64,000 nt of DNA from Oculatella sp. LEGE 06141 (GTDB taxonomy: Bacteria; Cyanobacteriota; Cyanobacteriia; Elainellales; Elainellaceae): positions 124,001 through 188,000 of the forward strand of contig NZ_JADEWO010000005.1 in the NCBI RefSeq assembly GCF_015207605.1, given 5' to 3'. This document shows positions 37,923-47,181 of this stretch, piece after piece (the stretch's first letter is position 1; every line of letters starts with the position of its first letter). Made by a program: the position numbers and the translations under genes. The notes under the pieces were generated by a model. The model had not been told where the DNA came from. It ran no database searches and worked only from the letters and a program-made list of their open reading frames with translations.

Positions 37923-39170
37923 ATGACAGTTCTTTCCAAACTGATGATCAATGGTGATCGCCTCAATGACAGCATTAATCGCTTAGCCAGAATTGGTAAA
38001 CAGCCGTCTGGCAGCATTTGTCGGCTGGCGTTTACCCCCGAAGATTTGCAAGCCCGTTATTTAGTGCAGCAGTGGATGATAGAGGCTGGCATGACGGTGC
38101 GAATTGATGCGGCGGGAAACCTGATTGGCACCTACGCCGGACAAAATCAAGATGCCCCGGCTCTGGCTACTGGGTCGCACATTGACACCGTTCCATCGGG
38201 GGGAAAGTTTGATGGGGTGTTAGGGGTGCTGTCTGGTATTGAAGTCGTGCGAACGCTACGCGAAGCTAATCTGCACTTGCACCACCCGATTGAAGTGATT
38301 GTCTTCACCGATGAGGAAAGTACCATGATTGGCTGTCAGGCGATCGCAGGAACAGCGCTGTTAAACTCACCTGAACGGTATCAACCCAAAACGGGGGAAT
38401 CGATTCAAACCTGTCTGGAAACCATTGGCGGCAACTGGGAGCAGTTAGCAACGGCTGCCCGAAGCCGCGCGGATCTGGCGGCTTTTGTTGAACTGCATGT
38501 GGAACAGGGAGCCGTTCTGGAGAACACGGCTAAGGATGTGGGCATTGTTGAAGGATTAGTGGGGATGCGGCGCAAAGCGATCGCCATCACCGGAGAGGCG
38601 AACCACGCTGGCACCACACCAATGGACATCCGCCAGGATGCTCTGGTGGCTGCCGCTCAGGTTGTTTTGGCGGTACGAAATATTGCCCGCGCCCAACCCA
38701 GTCAGCCTGTGGCAACGGTGGGATACCTTACTGTCTCCCCGAATGCAGTCAACATTGTTCCAGGTCGAGTTGAGTTGGCGGTAGATATCCGAGATTTATC
38801 CAAAGACTGCCTGGACGAGATGCTAAATCAACTCGAACATGAGGTGGAGGCGATCGCCAGCGATACCCAAACAGAGATTGAAGTCACCCCTTTGCTGTGT
38901 GTTGAACCCACCTTAGCCGCGCCCCCGGTACAGACGGCGATCGAACGAGTGTGTCGGCAGCTAGGGTTGAGCTTTTGCCATTTGCCGAGCCGCGCCGGAC
39001 ACGATTCTCTGGAAATGGGTCGAATCACGGATATGGGAATGATCTTCGTTCCCAGTCAGGCAGGGGTAAGCCATTCGGAAGGGGAATACACCTCGCCTCA
39101 GCAATGTACCCACGGAGCAAACGTATTGTTAAATACTCTGCTTGAGTTAGACCAGATCTACCAGGCTTAG
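37923..39170 (+). CDS. M20 Zn-dependent amidohydrolase (N-carbamoyl-L-amino acid hydrolase / allantoate amidohydrolase type)
   Basis: A 415-residue hydrolase. Metal ligands: His86 and Asp97 (GSHIDTVPSGGKFDG), Glu131/132 (FTDEES), His192 (ELHVEQG) and a C-terminal His in SRAGHDSLEMG. The dimerisation insert carries GEANHAGTTPMDIRQDAL. These features define the HyuC/AllC branch, which removes carbamoyl or ureido groups. The exact substrate cannot be told. It is in an operon with the racemase and ends 9 bp before the convergent carbonic anhydrase gene. Confidence 0.92.
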   Translation: MTVLSKLMINGDRLNDSINRLARIGKQPSGSICRLAFTPEDLQARYLVQQWMIEAGMTVRIDAAGNLIGTYAGQNQDAPALATGSHIDTVPSGGKFDGVLGVLSGIEVVRTLREANLHLHHPIEVIVFTDEESTMIGCQAIAGTALLNSPERYQPKTGESIQTCLETIGGNWEQLATAARSRADLAAFVELHVEQGAVLENTAKDVGIVEGLVGMRRKAIAITGEANHAGTTPMDIRQDALVAAAQVVLAVRNIARAQPSQPVATVGYLTVSPNAVNIVPGRVELAVDIRDLSKDCLDEMLNQLEHEVEAIASDTQTEIEVTPLLCVEPTLAAPPVQTAIERVCRQLGLSFCHLPSRAGHDSLEMGRITDMGMIFVPSQAGVSHSEGEYTSPQQCTHGANVLLNTLLELDQIYQA

Positions 39171-39179
39171 GCAAAGGGA

Positions 39180-39902
39180 TCAGGTGATGATTGTGACCTG
39201 TCCAGTGTCTAAGTCATACCGTCCACCTGCAATTTTGAGCTGACCCGACTGCAACCGCTCCATCAAGAGCGGCGATCGCTGCTTGAGCTGCTCAATTTGA
39301 TAGTGAACGTTAGCACTCACTGCATTGTCAACCGTGTCTCCAGACTGACCCTTGACCCGCTCTACAGCAGGCAAAATGGCCTCGACAAAGGTGCCAATTT
39401 GACCGGGTAACGCCTCATTCTGAACAGCGGCGGTCACTGCACCACAGCGCTCATGCCCCAATACCAGTAGCAGTGGCGTGCCCAACAGAACCGCTGCATA
39501 TTCAATGCTGCCGATCGCCTCTGGTGTGGCAATATTGCCAGCAATGCGAACATCAAACACGTCGCCAATGCCCTGGTCGAACACAATTTCGGCAGGCACG
39601 CGCGAGTCGGCGCAGCTCAAAATTGTGACAAAGGGATGCTGAGCCTGAGCCACTTCATGCACCCGCAACTCGGTCTGATCGGGATGTTGCAGTTGATGCT
39701 TCACAAACCGCTGATTGCCCTCCATCAGCTTTTGCAGTGCCGCATCAGGGCTAAGGGACTGAAAATCGTTTGAGGGCACTGCCGCTTGAGCCGCTTTGAC
39801 CGACCCAAGCCACTGGCTAGCCGTTGTAGCTAACCCCAATGCCCCTACGGCTCCGAGTTTCAAAACCTCTCGACGTTCCAGCACGCGCTTTTTTAGGTTC
39901 AT
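39180..39902 (-). CDS. ecaB: Beta-type carbonic anhydrase with export signal
   Basis: A 240-residue zinc enzyme interconverting CO2 and bicarbonate. Zinc ligands and catalytic dyad: Cys97, Asp99, Arg101 (CADSR), His150 and Cys153 (GHERCGA). Residues 1-41 are a signal-like leader (RR at 10-11, then GAVGALGLATTA) ending AQAA, so it should be exported to the periplasm or lumen, as described for EcaB; the symbol is by resemblance. It begins 4 bp after the sbtB stop, in one operon with sbtA and sbtB. Confidence 0.88.
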   Translation of the reverse strand: MNLKKRVLERREVLKLGAVGALGLATTASQWLGSVKAAQAAVPSNDFQSLSPDAALQKLMEGNQRFVKHQLQHPDQTELRVHEVAQAQHPFVTILSCADSRVPAEIVFDQGIGDVFDVRIAGNIATPEAIGSIEYAAVLLGTPLLLVLGHERCGAVTAAVQNEALPGQIGTFVEAILPAVERVKGQSGDTVDNAVSANVHYQIEQLKQRSPLLMERLQSGQLKIAGGRYDLDTGQVTIIT

Positions 39903-39906
39903 AGGT

Positions 39907-40221
39907 TTACAGCGACGCAACACATCTTACAGAGCGAATTTCCATTACATCAGAAATGTAACAGGTTCCGCCAAACTTATTGAGCAACGGTCTGATATGT
40001 TCCACAACCGGCTTAAGCTGGTCGGGCATACAGAAAGCAATGATGTAAACGTTGTCTCCCATCGTCGTGTCGAGATCTTCCGTCACGCCGTCTCGCAAGC
40101 TTTTTCCGGTAATGTTTCGAATCACTGCATGACCATGAACCCCTGCGTGGTCTAGACCATCCAGAATTTTGCTCAACTCAAATGAGTTGGCAATGATTTC
40201 AATCTTCTTAACAAGATGCAT
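39907..40221 (-). CDS. sbtB: PII-like regulator SbtB
   Basis: A 104-residue protein from the ATG at 40221 (MHLVKKIEIIANSFELSKI). The ferredoxin-like PII fold is evident: DGLDHAGVHGHAVIRNITGK, a T-loop-like DGVTEDLDTTMGD, and VYIIAFCMPDQLKPVVEHIR. SbtB binds adenine nucleotides and controls the bicarbonate transporter SbtA. The C-terminal CGPxGC redox loop known from Synechocystis is not present; this one ends RSVRCVASL. It lies 4 bp after sbtA, so the pair is coupled. Confidence 0.92.
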   Translation of the reverse strand: MHLVKKIEIIANSFELSKILDGLDHAGVHGHAVIRNITGKSLRDGVTEDLDTTMGDNVYIIAFCMPDQLKPVVEHIRPLLNKFGGTCYISDVMEIRSVRCVASL

Positions 40222-40225
40222 GTAA

Positions 40226-41194
40226 TTACCTCCACAACAGGTTGATTCCGTATAGATATAGCGGAATTCCCACAATGATGTTGAACGGGAATGTTACGGC
40301 CAGAGCAGTAGAAACATATAAGCTGGGATTCGCTTCAGGAACAGTAAGACGCATCGCTGCGGGTACAGCAATATAAGAGGCACTGGCACACAGCACAGCA
40401 AACAACAGTGCATCTCCTTGCGGCATCATAATGAAGCGAGCGATCAGAATCCCAATTCCTGCATTCACTATTGGGATCAGTATGGCAAATAAGATGAGAA
40501 ACAAACCAGTTTTTTGCAAGTCTTTAATTCTTCTGGCCGCAACCAATCCCATGTCTAGCAAAAAGAAGGTGAGGACACCGTAAAACAATCCTTGCGTAAA
40601 GGGTTCCAGCACCTCCCAGCCATGTTCTCCGGTTAAAACGCCAATGAACAGGCTGCCCACCAGCAGAAAGACAGAACTATTTAAAAACGCTTCTTGTAGG
40701 ACATCTGGCCAGGAGAAGTCTCGCTTGCCATCGACGGTAAACAGATTCACCAGGATAAGACCCACAATGATCGCAGGCGATTCCATTAATGCCAGGGCTG
40801 CCACCATGTAGCCGTCAAAATCTATCCCCAGTTCGTTCAGGAAAGCGCTCGCTGTAATAAAGGTTACTGCACTGATGGAACCATAGGTGGCCGCGATCGC
40901 CGCCGCATCATAATGATCCAACTTGAGTTTGAGAATAAAAAAGGTATAGATTGGGACAAAACACGCCATTAACATGGCAGCCAGAAGCGTGAAGATCACT
41001 TCTTGAGTAATCCCACTTTTAATCAGTTCTACTCCTCCTTTGAAGCCGATCGCAAATAGCAAATAAAGCGACAGAAGCTTGGGGATAGGCGCGGGAATTT
41101 CCAGGTCAGACTTGACTAAAACAGCCGTCATTCCTAAGAAGAAAAACAGAATGGGCGGATTTAGAATGTTGGATAAGATTAAACTAGCATCCAT
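40226..41194 (-). CDS. sbtA: Sodium-dependent bicarbonate transporter SbtA
   Basis: About 322 residues from the ATG at 41194 (MDASLILSNILNPPILFFFL); an ATG eight codons earlier is possible. It has about ten hydrophobic segments in two inverted halves. The first half holds AAAIAATYGSISAVTFITA and the second FAVLCASASYIAVPAAMRL, the substrate and sodium-binding crossover regions of the SbtA (DUF897) family. It brings bicarbonate in with sodium across the plasma membrane, feeding the CO2-concentrating mechanism. First gene of sbtA-sbtB-carbonic anhydrase. Confidence 0.93.
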   Translation of the reverse strand: MDASLILSNILNPPILFFFLGMTAVLVKSDLEIPAPIPKLLSLYLLFAIGFKGGVELIKSGITQEVIFTLLAAMLMACFVPIYTFFILKLKLDHYDAAAIAATYGSISAVTFITASAFLNELGIDFDGYMVAALALMESPAIIVGLILVNLFTVDGKRDFSWPDVLQEAFLNSSVFLLVGSLFIGVLTGEHGWEVLEPFTQGLFYGVLTFFLLDMGLVAARRIKDLQKTGLFLILFAILIPIVNAGIGILIARFIMMPQGDALLFAVLCASASYIAVPAAMRLTVPEANPSLYVSTALAVTFPFNIIVGIPLYLYGINLLWR

Positions 41195-41379
41195 GTCTAT
41201 CCCTCCCAGGCTGATCAATGTGAGAGTTTAGAAAAACTTGCATTGTAAAGAAAATTTATGTAGCCATTGCATCATGATTTATCGCGTATTGTCACCCGGT
41301 GTCAATTGGGTGAGAAGTGAGCTCCTGCAACCACACAACAAGCTTTATTCAAGCTGATGCTGACATAAACTCTACCATT

Positions 41380-42280
41380 GACTAGCACCCAAAAACGGGT
41401 TTATCTGGGGGATCACTCCTGGACTGAGCGCTAACAAACCTCTCACCCCATTTATTCTTTGGCCGATAGAGGCATTGGCACGCCGAATTAAAGCATCAGT
41501 GAGGGATGGTGTCACGATCGCTGAACCCGGTTGGGGCGATCGCAGCTTTGCGCCGTCCCCAGGTCGCACCCCAGAATGCCGGGTTTAAACAAGGTAGACG
41601 GCGGTTGCAGCAGGTGAACCACCTCAAGATAGCTCTGGTAAAGCTCCGGGTCGGTGGCTCAGAGTTGAAACACGCGATTCACATAGTGCTGTAGTCCCAG
41701 TGCTGTAGTCCCAGTGTCAAGCGATCGGGCGGTTGTCCCTGTCATCGGCCAGCGAAAGTCTTCACTGGTAGACTTGGCCACGGAGTCTTCAAACGAGCAT
41801 CCAGTTTTGCTTGAAACGGCAGGGTTAAACGGCCAGAGCGACGGTGCTGTTCAAGACAGCGATCGAGGAGAACAGCACCCAGTGCGGCGGTCGTCATACC
41901 CTGAGCATAGAAGGGGTTGAAGGCCACACAGCATTGGCGAATTGTCTATTCCGGCAGGCTGCGGCTACAACTGCATGTCACCCAATGGGACTGAAACCGA
42001 GGACTTCAACCGCCTGATCCGAGCCAGGAACAGTCTACCGTCCAGTTGAGCGTGGGGCACCCCCATCCGCAGAGCTGCTGAGCTGGAGAGGCGATCGCGT
42101 TCCACAGCCGTAACTGGGTCAAAATGATTAAGCAACGGCCTGGGAGGCAGTAACTCTGCCATACCACCTCCCATAACACCAGCCTGACTGCCATTATCTC
42201 CAGCCCGTCGTTCAGTGAGGCTTACCATCTTGCCCGTGCTTATTATATTCAGGGTGTCCTCATTTATGGTTGCCTGCAAT
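41380..42280 (-). pseudogene. Decayed FAD-dependent monooxygenase
   Basis: Fragments of one protein are spread over several frames in the right order on the minus strand: GDNGSQAGVMGGGM (N-terminal, near 42190), AFNPFYAQGMTTAALGAVLL (FAD-binding motif, near 41915), YQSYLEVVHLLQPPSTLFKP (C-terminal, near 41600). These match 2-polyprenyl-6-methoxyphenol hydroxylase-like enzymes. Stops and frame changes, and a 14-bp tandem duplication TGCTGTAGTCCCAG at 41687-41714, show it is dead. Confidence 0.65.
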
Positions 42281-42708
42281 TAAACGGATTGGGCTTGGCT
42301 AATTTGGTCTAGCTGTATGGTTTGCATGTGCTTCAACAGTCGTTTTAATTCAACGTCTTGCACCCGCTTAATTGCCTTGGAAAGGCTTAACCACTGGCGC
42401 TTTCTGCGACCCGCTTCAGGATAAGTTTCTAGCTCTTGCTCTACCAACATCAAGTGCATTTCTACCTGGCAAGGGCACCCCCATTTACGAGTTTTGTAGG
42501 AGCCAATTGCAGAATGGGTAACGGTTCCGGTTACGCCTGCTTCTTCCCAGGCTTCTTTGGCTGCGGATCGAACTGAGGTCATCCATAACGCAATCCATCC
42601 TTTAGGAACAATCCAACGCTTACCGCTAGAGGAGGTAATGAGTAAGATTTCAAGTTTTCCACGGTTGATTCGATAGGGAATCACTCCAGACTGATGAAGT
42701 ACCGACAT
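42280..42708 (-). CDS. Nudix hydrolase
   Basis: A 142-residue protein with a Nudix box whose second half is KEAWEEAGV, with WIVPKGWIALW before it. The first conserved Glu of the classic box is a Met, as is common in the diphosphoinositol-phosphatase-like bacterial branch. It likely splits a nucleoside diphosphate-linked or inositol diphosphate substrate; the substrate is unknown. Cytoplasmic. The stop touches the end of the monooxygenase remnant. Confidence 0.9.
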   Translation of the reverse strand: MSVLHQSGVIPYRINRGKLEILLITSSSGKRWIVPKGWIALWMTSVRSAAKEAWEEAGVTGTVTHSAIGSYKTRKWGCPCQVEMHLMLVEQELETYPEAGRRKRQWLSLSKAIKRVQDVELKRLLKHMQTIQLDQISQAQSV

Positions 42709-42952
42709 AGGTTTAGGTGAATCGCAAAGCGGTGAGCGACATTTTGCTGAAGGCTACTGTTGCTCAACAGTACAACTGCCATTTTTCAAACTAATCTGTC
42801 TTGAGAAAGGTAAGCCGTTGATGCGGGTTACTCGGGAATGCAGTTGATGGTGAATATTTGTTAAATATCGCTCTCGATCGCCTCTATCACGGTATTCCTC
42901 TACCACGGTGTTATGGACGGCTAACCCTGACCAGGCAAAATGGAGAGAACGC

Positions 42953-43129
42953 TTACGATGATGAACCAAATTTCTGTTTAGCTTGCTCGTACAGTTCGAC
43001 TGTAATTTGAGTCGCGCCCGCTTCCTGCGCGAATTTCTCAATTTTCTTGCGAGCTGCCGGACGAACAAAGAAAGGAATTTCTTTAAGACGGGACTCAGCA
43101 TCTGCTGTCCATTCAATAGAGCTGCTCAT
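42953..43129 (-). CDS. 58-residue stand-alone PCP reductase-domain protein
   Basis: A small frame from the ATG at 43129 (MSSSIEWTADAESRLKEIPF), stop TAA at 42953-42955. The pattern W....AE.RL..IPFFVR..AR..IE.FA...G...IT.EL is that of the PCP_red domain, found at the C-terminus of the light-independent protochlorophyllide reductase subunit B and as small stand-alone proteins in cyanobacteria. It has no membrane segment and no Cys. A role near chlorophyll synthesis is inferred from the domain only. Its short length makes it easy to miss. Confidence 0.8.
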   Translation of the reverse strand: MSSSIEWTADAESRLKEIPFFVRPAARKKIEKFAQEAGATQITVELYEQAKQKFGSSS

Positions 43130-43359
43130 GTTGGTTCGATTCAGGCGGATATATACAACCTATCTACTCTAACCTTTCGCTACCACTATCTCTCATCCGC
43201 TCAGGCATTGCTGAATGGATGGATAAATTCATTGGCGGTCATGGCTCTGGTTGCCCCCTACTCCCCAACCTTGGGAGCCTTCCGATTCTCTAAACGTTTT
43301 GCTTTTACAAGTTCCTGAAAACTTACGTTGTTTGTTATTTGTTTAGCCAGAGGATTTGT

Positions 43360-44637
43360 TTAGCCAGAGGAATGGAGAGATTGCGCCTGCGGATGGAGTT
43401 GGCCATACTGTTTAGTCAAGGGCGTTGCGCTCAACCCCTGAACGATGATAGACGCGCAGATCGAGAGCGCACAAACCAGCCAAACTTCTTCGACTCCGGT
43501 TCGGCGCAAACAGAATCCGGCATAAAAAAGAGCCGCGACTCCAACAGGCCCAAACCAGCCAACAAAGTACGTTTCTGCCCGATTTTGGATCGGCTTAATC
43601 CACCGACCAAACAACAAAATTGCTGGAATTCGACGTAACAATAACACCATTACCGCCAGTAGCCCCAACCTCCACCATCCTATTGCTGCCCACTGCTGCC
43701 AGGGAAGCATTAAACCTAGCAGAATAAAAATGGGCAGCGTAAAAAAGCGATTAATGGCTTCCTGAACATTGTCTTCCCTGGCTCTTTGTGGTCCACCGAC
43801 CACATTACCAAAGGCAAGCCCAGCGATGAACACTGCCAAAATGCCATCCGTTCCAATTAGTTTAGCGGCTCCTAATACTGTTAATGAGAGAGCAATACTG
43901 TAGGCAAGAAACGATGAATTTTCGATCGTTTTTCGTCGTTCTGCCCATTTCAGCAGGCGACCTGCAATGTATCCAAATACAGCACCAAACAGGACGGCTC
44001 CACCCACTTCCCACAGCACCACATGGGTCAACCAGTGAGGCAGCAAATTTCCGCTTAACGGTCTACCGTTAGAGGTTGTTTTCTCTACGATTAAAATGCA
44101 AAGCACTACAAAAGGATAAGCTAATCCATCATTGGCTCCTGATTCGGCTGAAACAATGTGTCGAATGCGATCGGGTAAATTCTCTTCAGCCACAACGCCT
44201 GTGACGATCGCGGTCGAGACAATGGGATCAGTCGGCGTAATTGCAGCACCTACCAGCATTGCCTCCCAGAAGGGAAGACCAAGAATCCAATAGACGAGCA
44301 ACCCGCTGGCAACCCACATCATTGGCATGACTAGCCCGAACAGAATCGCCAACGATTTCCAGTGTCGGAAGAAGTACTGTTGAGGCAACCGTAATGCAAC
44401 TCCCATCAGGCCGATCGCCATCGTAAAGCGAGCTGTCTGCTCTAATAAATGTGCTTTTGGGAGTCCCCAGCCATTAGGGTTCACGAGTCCCAATACAGCA
44501 GGGCCAAGAATAATGCCCAGCAGTAATGCGGTTAATGGATCAGAAGCCCACCAGTTGCGTCGGAAATAGTCAGAAACTAACCCTAGAAACAGTACGATCG
44601 CCCCAATTGCTGTAACGAGAATGTTCAGTTCATCCAC
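43360..44637 (-). CDS. Na+/H+ antiporter of the CPA1 family
   Basis: A 425-residue membrane protein with about 12 hydrophobic segments. The signature TPTDPIVSTAIVTG followed by ESGANDGLAYPFV contains the Asp residues of the ion-binding site in CPA antiporters. It exchanges cytoplasmic sodium (or potassium) for protons. No C-terminal cytoplasmic domain is present. The start is MDELNILVTAIGAIVLFLGL. It is followed downstream by the short PCP-reductase gene on the same strand. Confidence 0.9.
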   Translation of the reverse strand: MDELNILVTAIGAIVLFLGLVSDYFRRNWWASDPLTALLLGIILGPAVLGLVNPNGWGLPKAHLLEQTARFTMAIGLMGVALRLPQQYFFRHWKSLAILFGLVMPMMWVASGLLVYWILGLPFWEAMLVGAAITPTDPIVSTAIVTGVVAEENLPDRIRHIVSAESGANDGLAYPFVVLCILIVEKTTSNGRPLSGNLLPHWLTHVVLWEVGGAVLFGAVFGYIAGRLLKWAERRKTIENSSFLAYSIALSLTVLGAAKLIGTDGILAVFIAGLAFGNVVGGPQRAREDNVQEAINRFFTLPIFILLGLMLPWQQWAAIGWWRLGLLAVMVLLLRRIPAILLFGRWIKPIQNRAETYFVGWFGPVGVAALFYAGFCLRRTGVEEVWLVCALSICASIIVQGLSATPLTKQYGQLHPQAQSLHSSG

Positions 44638-44758
44638 TTGAGAACCAGTAACGCCACAGCATCAGTATTTGCTTTTTCCCTTCAAGCATCTTCTATCTCT
44701 CTGTAGACTTATTCGCAATCAAGCATTTCAAAGGATTGAGTGGGAGGTTGGAATCATT

Positions 44759-45670
44759 TCAAACTATATGATCAGGCGCTAAAGCACAGATGTGCAAAGA
44801 ATCTCCTACTTCAATCTGAATCGTCGAATGATCAACACCAAAATGCCTGTGGAGTTGATCACAAAGCTGTTGTAAAAAATCATCCCCTGGATGACCTTCC
44901 GGCATGACGAGATGAACGGTCAGGGCTGTTTCTGTTGTACTCATTGCCCAAATGTGAAGGTCATGCACCTGGGTAACACCAGGGCGTTCCTCCAGGAAGG
45001 TGCGAACAGCTAAGGGTTCAATTCCCTCCGGAACTGCATTTAAGGCAAGATTGAGCGAGTCTTTCAACAACTGCCAGGTACCAATAACTACCACAACCAC
45101 AACCACTAAACTAACCACTGGATCAACCCATTGCCAGCCTGTCAGGACGATCGCAATACCAGCCAGAACGACTCCCGCAGACACTCCCGCATCGGCTGCC
45201 ATATGTAAAAAAGCGCCTCGAATGTTCAAGTCATGCTGTCGTCCTGACATAAAGAGTAATGCTGTAATCGTATTAACCAGGATGCCAACCACGGCTACCG
45301 TAATTACTGTTCTACCCGCGATCGGTTCAGGGTAACCAAAACGTTGAACCGACTCTAACCCGATCGCGCCCATCGCCAATAGCAACAAAATTGCATTGGT
45401 TAGCGATACCAGAATCGAGGAACCTCGTAATCCATAGGTGTAACGATGAGTTGGTTTTTGCTGGCTAAGTAAACTGGCTCCCCAGGCTAAGACTAAACTC
45501 AAGACATCGCTGGAGTTGTGACCAGCATCAGCTAGTAGGGCGATCGAGTGTGCCAGAAAACCATATACCGTCTCAACAATGACAAATCCGATATTGAGCA
45601 CAATCCCGATTGCAAACGCGCGGTTATAGTGGCTGGAACTGTGATTATGATGGCTATGGTGGTGTGTCAT
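44759..45670 (-). CDS. Cation diffusion facilitator (zinc/cobalt efflux)
   Basis: A 303-residue membrane protein with a His-rich N-terminus (HHHSHHNHSSSH) and six transmembrane segments. The metal sites are in LLADAGHNSSDVLSL and HMAADAGVSAGVV, the H/D pair typical of zinc-type CDF proteins (CzcD, ZitB). The C-terminal domain (VHDLHIWAMSTTETALTVHL) is the usual cytoplasmic metal-binding fold. It should export zinc or a related divalent ion. It precedes the antiporter gene by 121 bp on the same strand. Confidence 0.92.
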   Translation of the reverse strand: MTHHHSHHNHSSSHYNRAFAIGIVLNIGFVIVETVYGFLAHSIALLADAGHNSSDVLSLVLAWGASLLSQQKPTHRYTYGLRGSSILVSLTNAILLLLAMGAIGLESVQRFGYPEPIAGRTVITVAVVGILVNTITALLFMSGRQHDLNIRGAFLHMAADAGVSAGVVLAGIAIVLTGWQWVDPVVSLVVVVVVVIGTWQLLKDSLNLALNAVPEGIEPLAVRTFLEERPGVTQVHDLHIWAMSTTETALTVHLVMPEGHPGDDFLQQLCDQLHRHFGVDHSTIQIEVGDSLHICALAPDHIV

Positions 45671-45918
45671 TTTCGGGTCACATACGTATAGATTTCAACT
45701 ATCTTTGACCTGACATTACTACAACTTGAGGGGCTTTTTGGTGAACTGTCTTCGCTCGATTTTATCCATTTGAAATTGAGGGCATTCTTGATTCAGTCTG
45801 GATCAAGCTCAGGTTCTAAACCGTTTCAAACATCACCGGATACCACCGACATTGAAAAACGTCAGGAACGTATTCTAAAGTGCCAGAACTGGCAGCAACA
45901 ATCGGTTCTAGAATTTGT

Positions 45919-45990
45919 GTAGGGGCGAAGCATTCGAATTAGGATGGCTGGAACAACCGAGAAATTGTCTACCAAATGCTTCGCCCCTAC
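45919..45990. repeat. Dispersed hairpin repeat, family B
   Basis: A perfect 16-bp inverted repeat, GTAGGGGCGAAGCATT (45919-45934) and AATGCTTCGCCCCTAC (45975-45990), in the gene-free stretch 45671-46122. GATACTTTTCAAACA follows at 46003. A second copy is at 53850. Confidence 0.75.
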
Positions 45991-46122
45991 CGAGACGTAA
46001 AAGATACTTTTCAAACACCTTCTTAAGGCAGTGGAATTCGATCGCGAGTTACGCTACGTCTATTGAATGGCAGAGATCATAGGCGGTAGGCGACATCTGT
46101 TCTAAGGAGTTGAATTCAGTCA

Positions 46123-47181
46123 ATGCAAAGAGATCCCAGGGAAGATATACCATCCTCTAAACAGCACGAAAGCCTGTGGCAACGGTTGACTCATGGTGCT
46201 CCGCTCGCTGTCTTACTGGCAGCCGTTTTGTACATTCTTTATCAACTGCTACCGGTCTTAAAACTCGTTGCGGTTGCTGCCCTGGTTGCGGTCATTCTGA
46301 GAACTTTATTACGGTGGTTCCAGAGGATGGTTAATGAACGATGGTTGGCAGTGCTGCTTCTAATTGGATTGATCGGGGGGTTCGGCGCGTTTCTGATAGC
46401 CTTTGTGTTGCCCAGTTTAGTAGATGAAACTCAACAATTACTGGTTTCCCTACCGAGTTATCTTAATACATTGATCGATCTATCCGTGAGACTCCACAAT
46501 AGTTCGAGCTTTGTACCTGATCTCTCCCAGAATTTAGCGCAGTTTCGGAATTATACGGCTCAGGTGTTATTGTCATTTCCCCTGCTGCTCAGGCAGACGT
46601 TTGGAGCCACAATTGAAGTCATAGCTATGCTTATTCTGGCACTTTACATGGCTTATGATCCATCGACTCTGATCGCTGGCATTTCCCGATTAATTCCTCG
46701 ACGACATCATCAGCATTTCAATCACTTCCTGGTAGCTACTGGGGTCAGGCTGCGGGGCTGGATTTTTGGAACTGGTATTGCCATGCTCTTTTTGGGGTTG
46801 GGAACAACGATCGGGTTGTGGATATTGGGCATTCCGCTCGCCCTGTCGTTTGGAGTCATTGCGGGTTTGCTAGAAGTCATTCCTTACTTTGGTTCGATCG
46901 CCGGCACGTTTCTCCCTGCAATTGTGGCTTTAACGATTTCACCCTGGAAGTTGCTATTTGTTTTAATTTTATTTTTAGTTCTCAATCAAGTGGATGCTCA
47001 TCTTGTACAACCCCTGGTGATGAGTCAACAGGTTAATCTTCATCCCGTCGTTGTGATTCTGACTTTTTTAGTCATGGGCAAACTATTGGGCTTTGTTGGT
47101 ATTCTTCTAGCCGTTCCTATTGCAGCAGTTATTGTTACCTTGATTGATGAATTTCTTCCAAATGAATCATCAACCGTATAA
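46123..47181 (+). CDS. AI-2E family transporter (permease)
   Basis: A 352-residue membrane protein with about seven to eight hydrophobic segments. The region FGVIAGLLEVIPYFGSIAGT followed by FLVLNQVDAHLVQPLVMSQQ is the signature of the family. Members include quorum-signal exporters and Na+/H+ antiporters; function here is unknown. The start is MQRDPREDIPSS, with an AAGGAG sequence at 46103 as a possible ribosome binding site. Single gene. Confidence 0.9.
   Translation: MQRDPREDIPSSKQHESLWQRLTHGAPLAVLLAAVLYILYQLLPVLKLVAVAALVAVILRTLLRWFQRMVNERWLAVLLLIGLIGGFGAFLIAFVLPSLVDETQQLLVSLPSYLNTLIDLSVRLHNSSSFVPDLSQNLAQFRNYTAQVLLSFPLLLRQTFGATIEVIAMLILALYMAYDPSTLIAGISRLIPRRHHQHFNHFLVATGVRLRGWIFGTGIAMLFLGLGTTIGLWILGIPLALSFGVIAGLLEVIPYFGSIAGTFLPAIVALTISPWKLLFVLILFLVLNQVDAHLVQPLVMSQQVNLHPVVVILTFLVMGKLLGFVGILLAVPIAAVIVTLIDEFLPNESSTV

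Noticed and set aside
42754-43116. 120-codon minus-strand frame rich in Arg/Lys
   Set aside because: It is an alternative frame over the 58-residue PCP-reductase-domain gene and its basic composition is what an out-of-frame reading gives.
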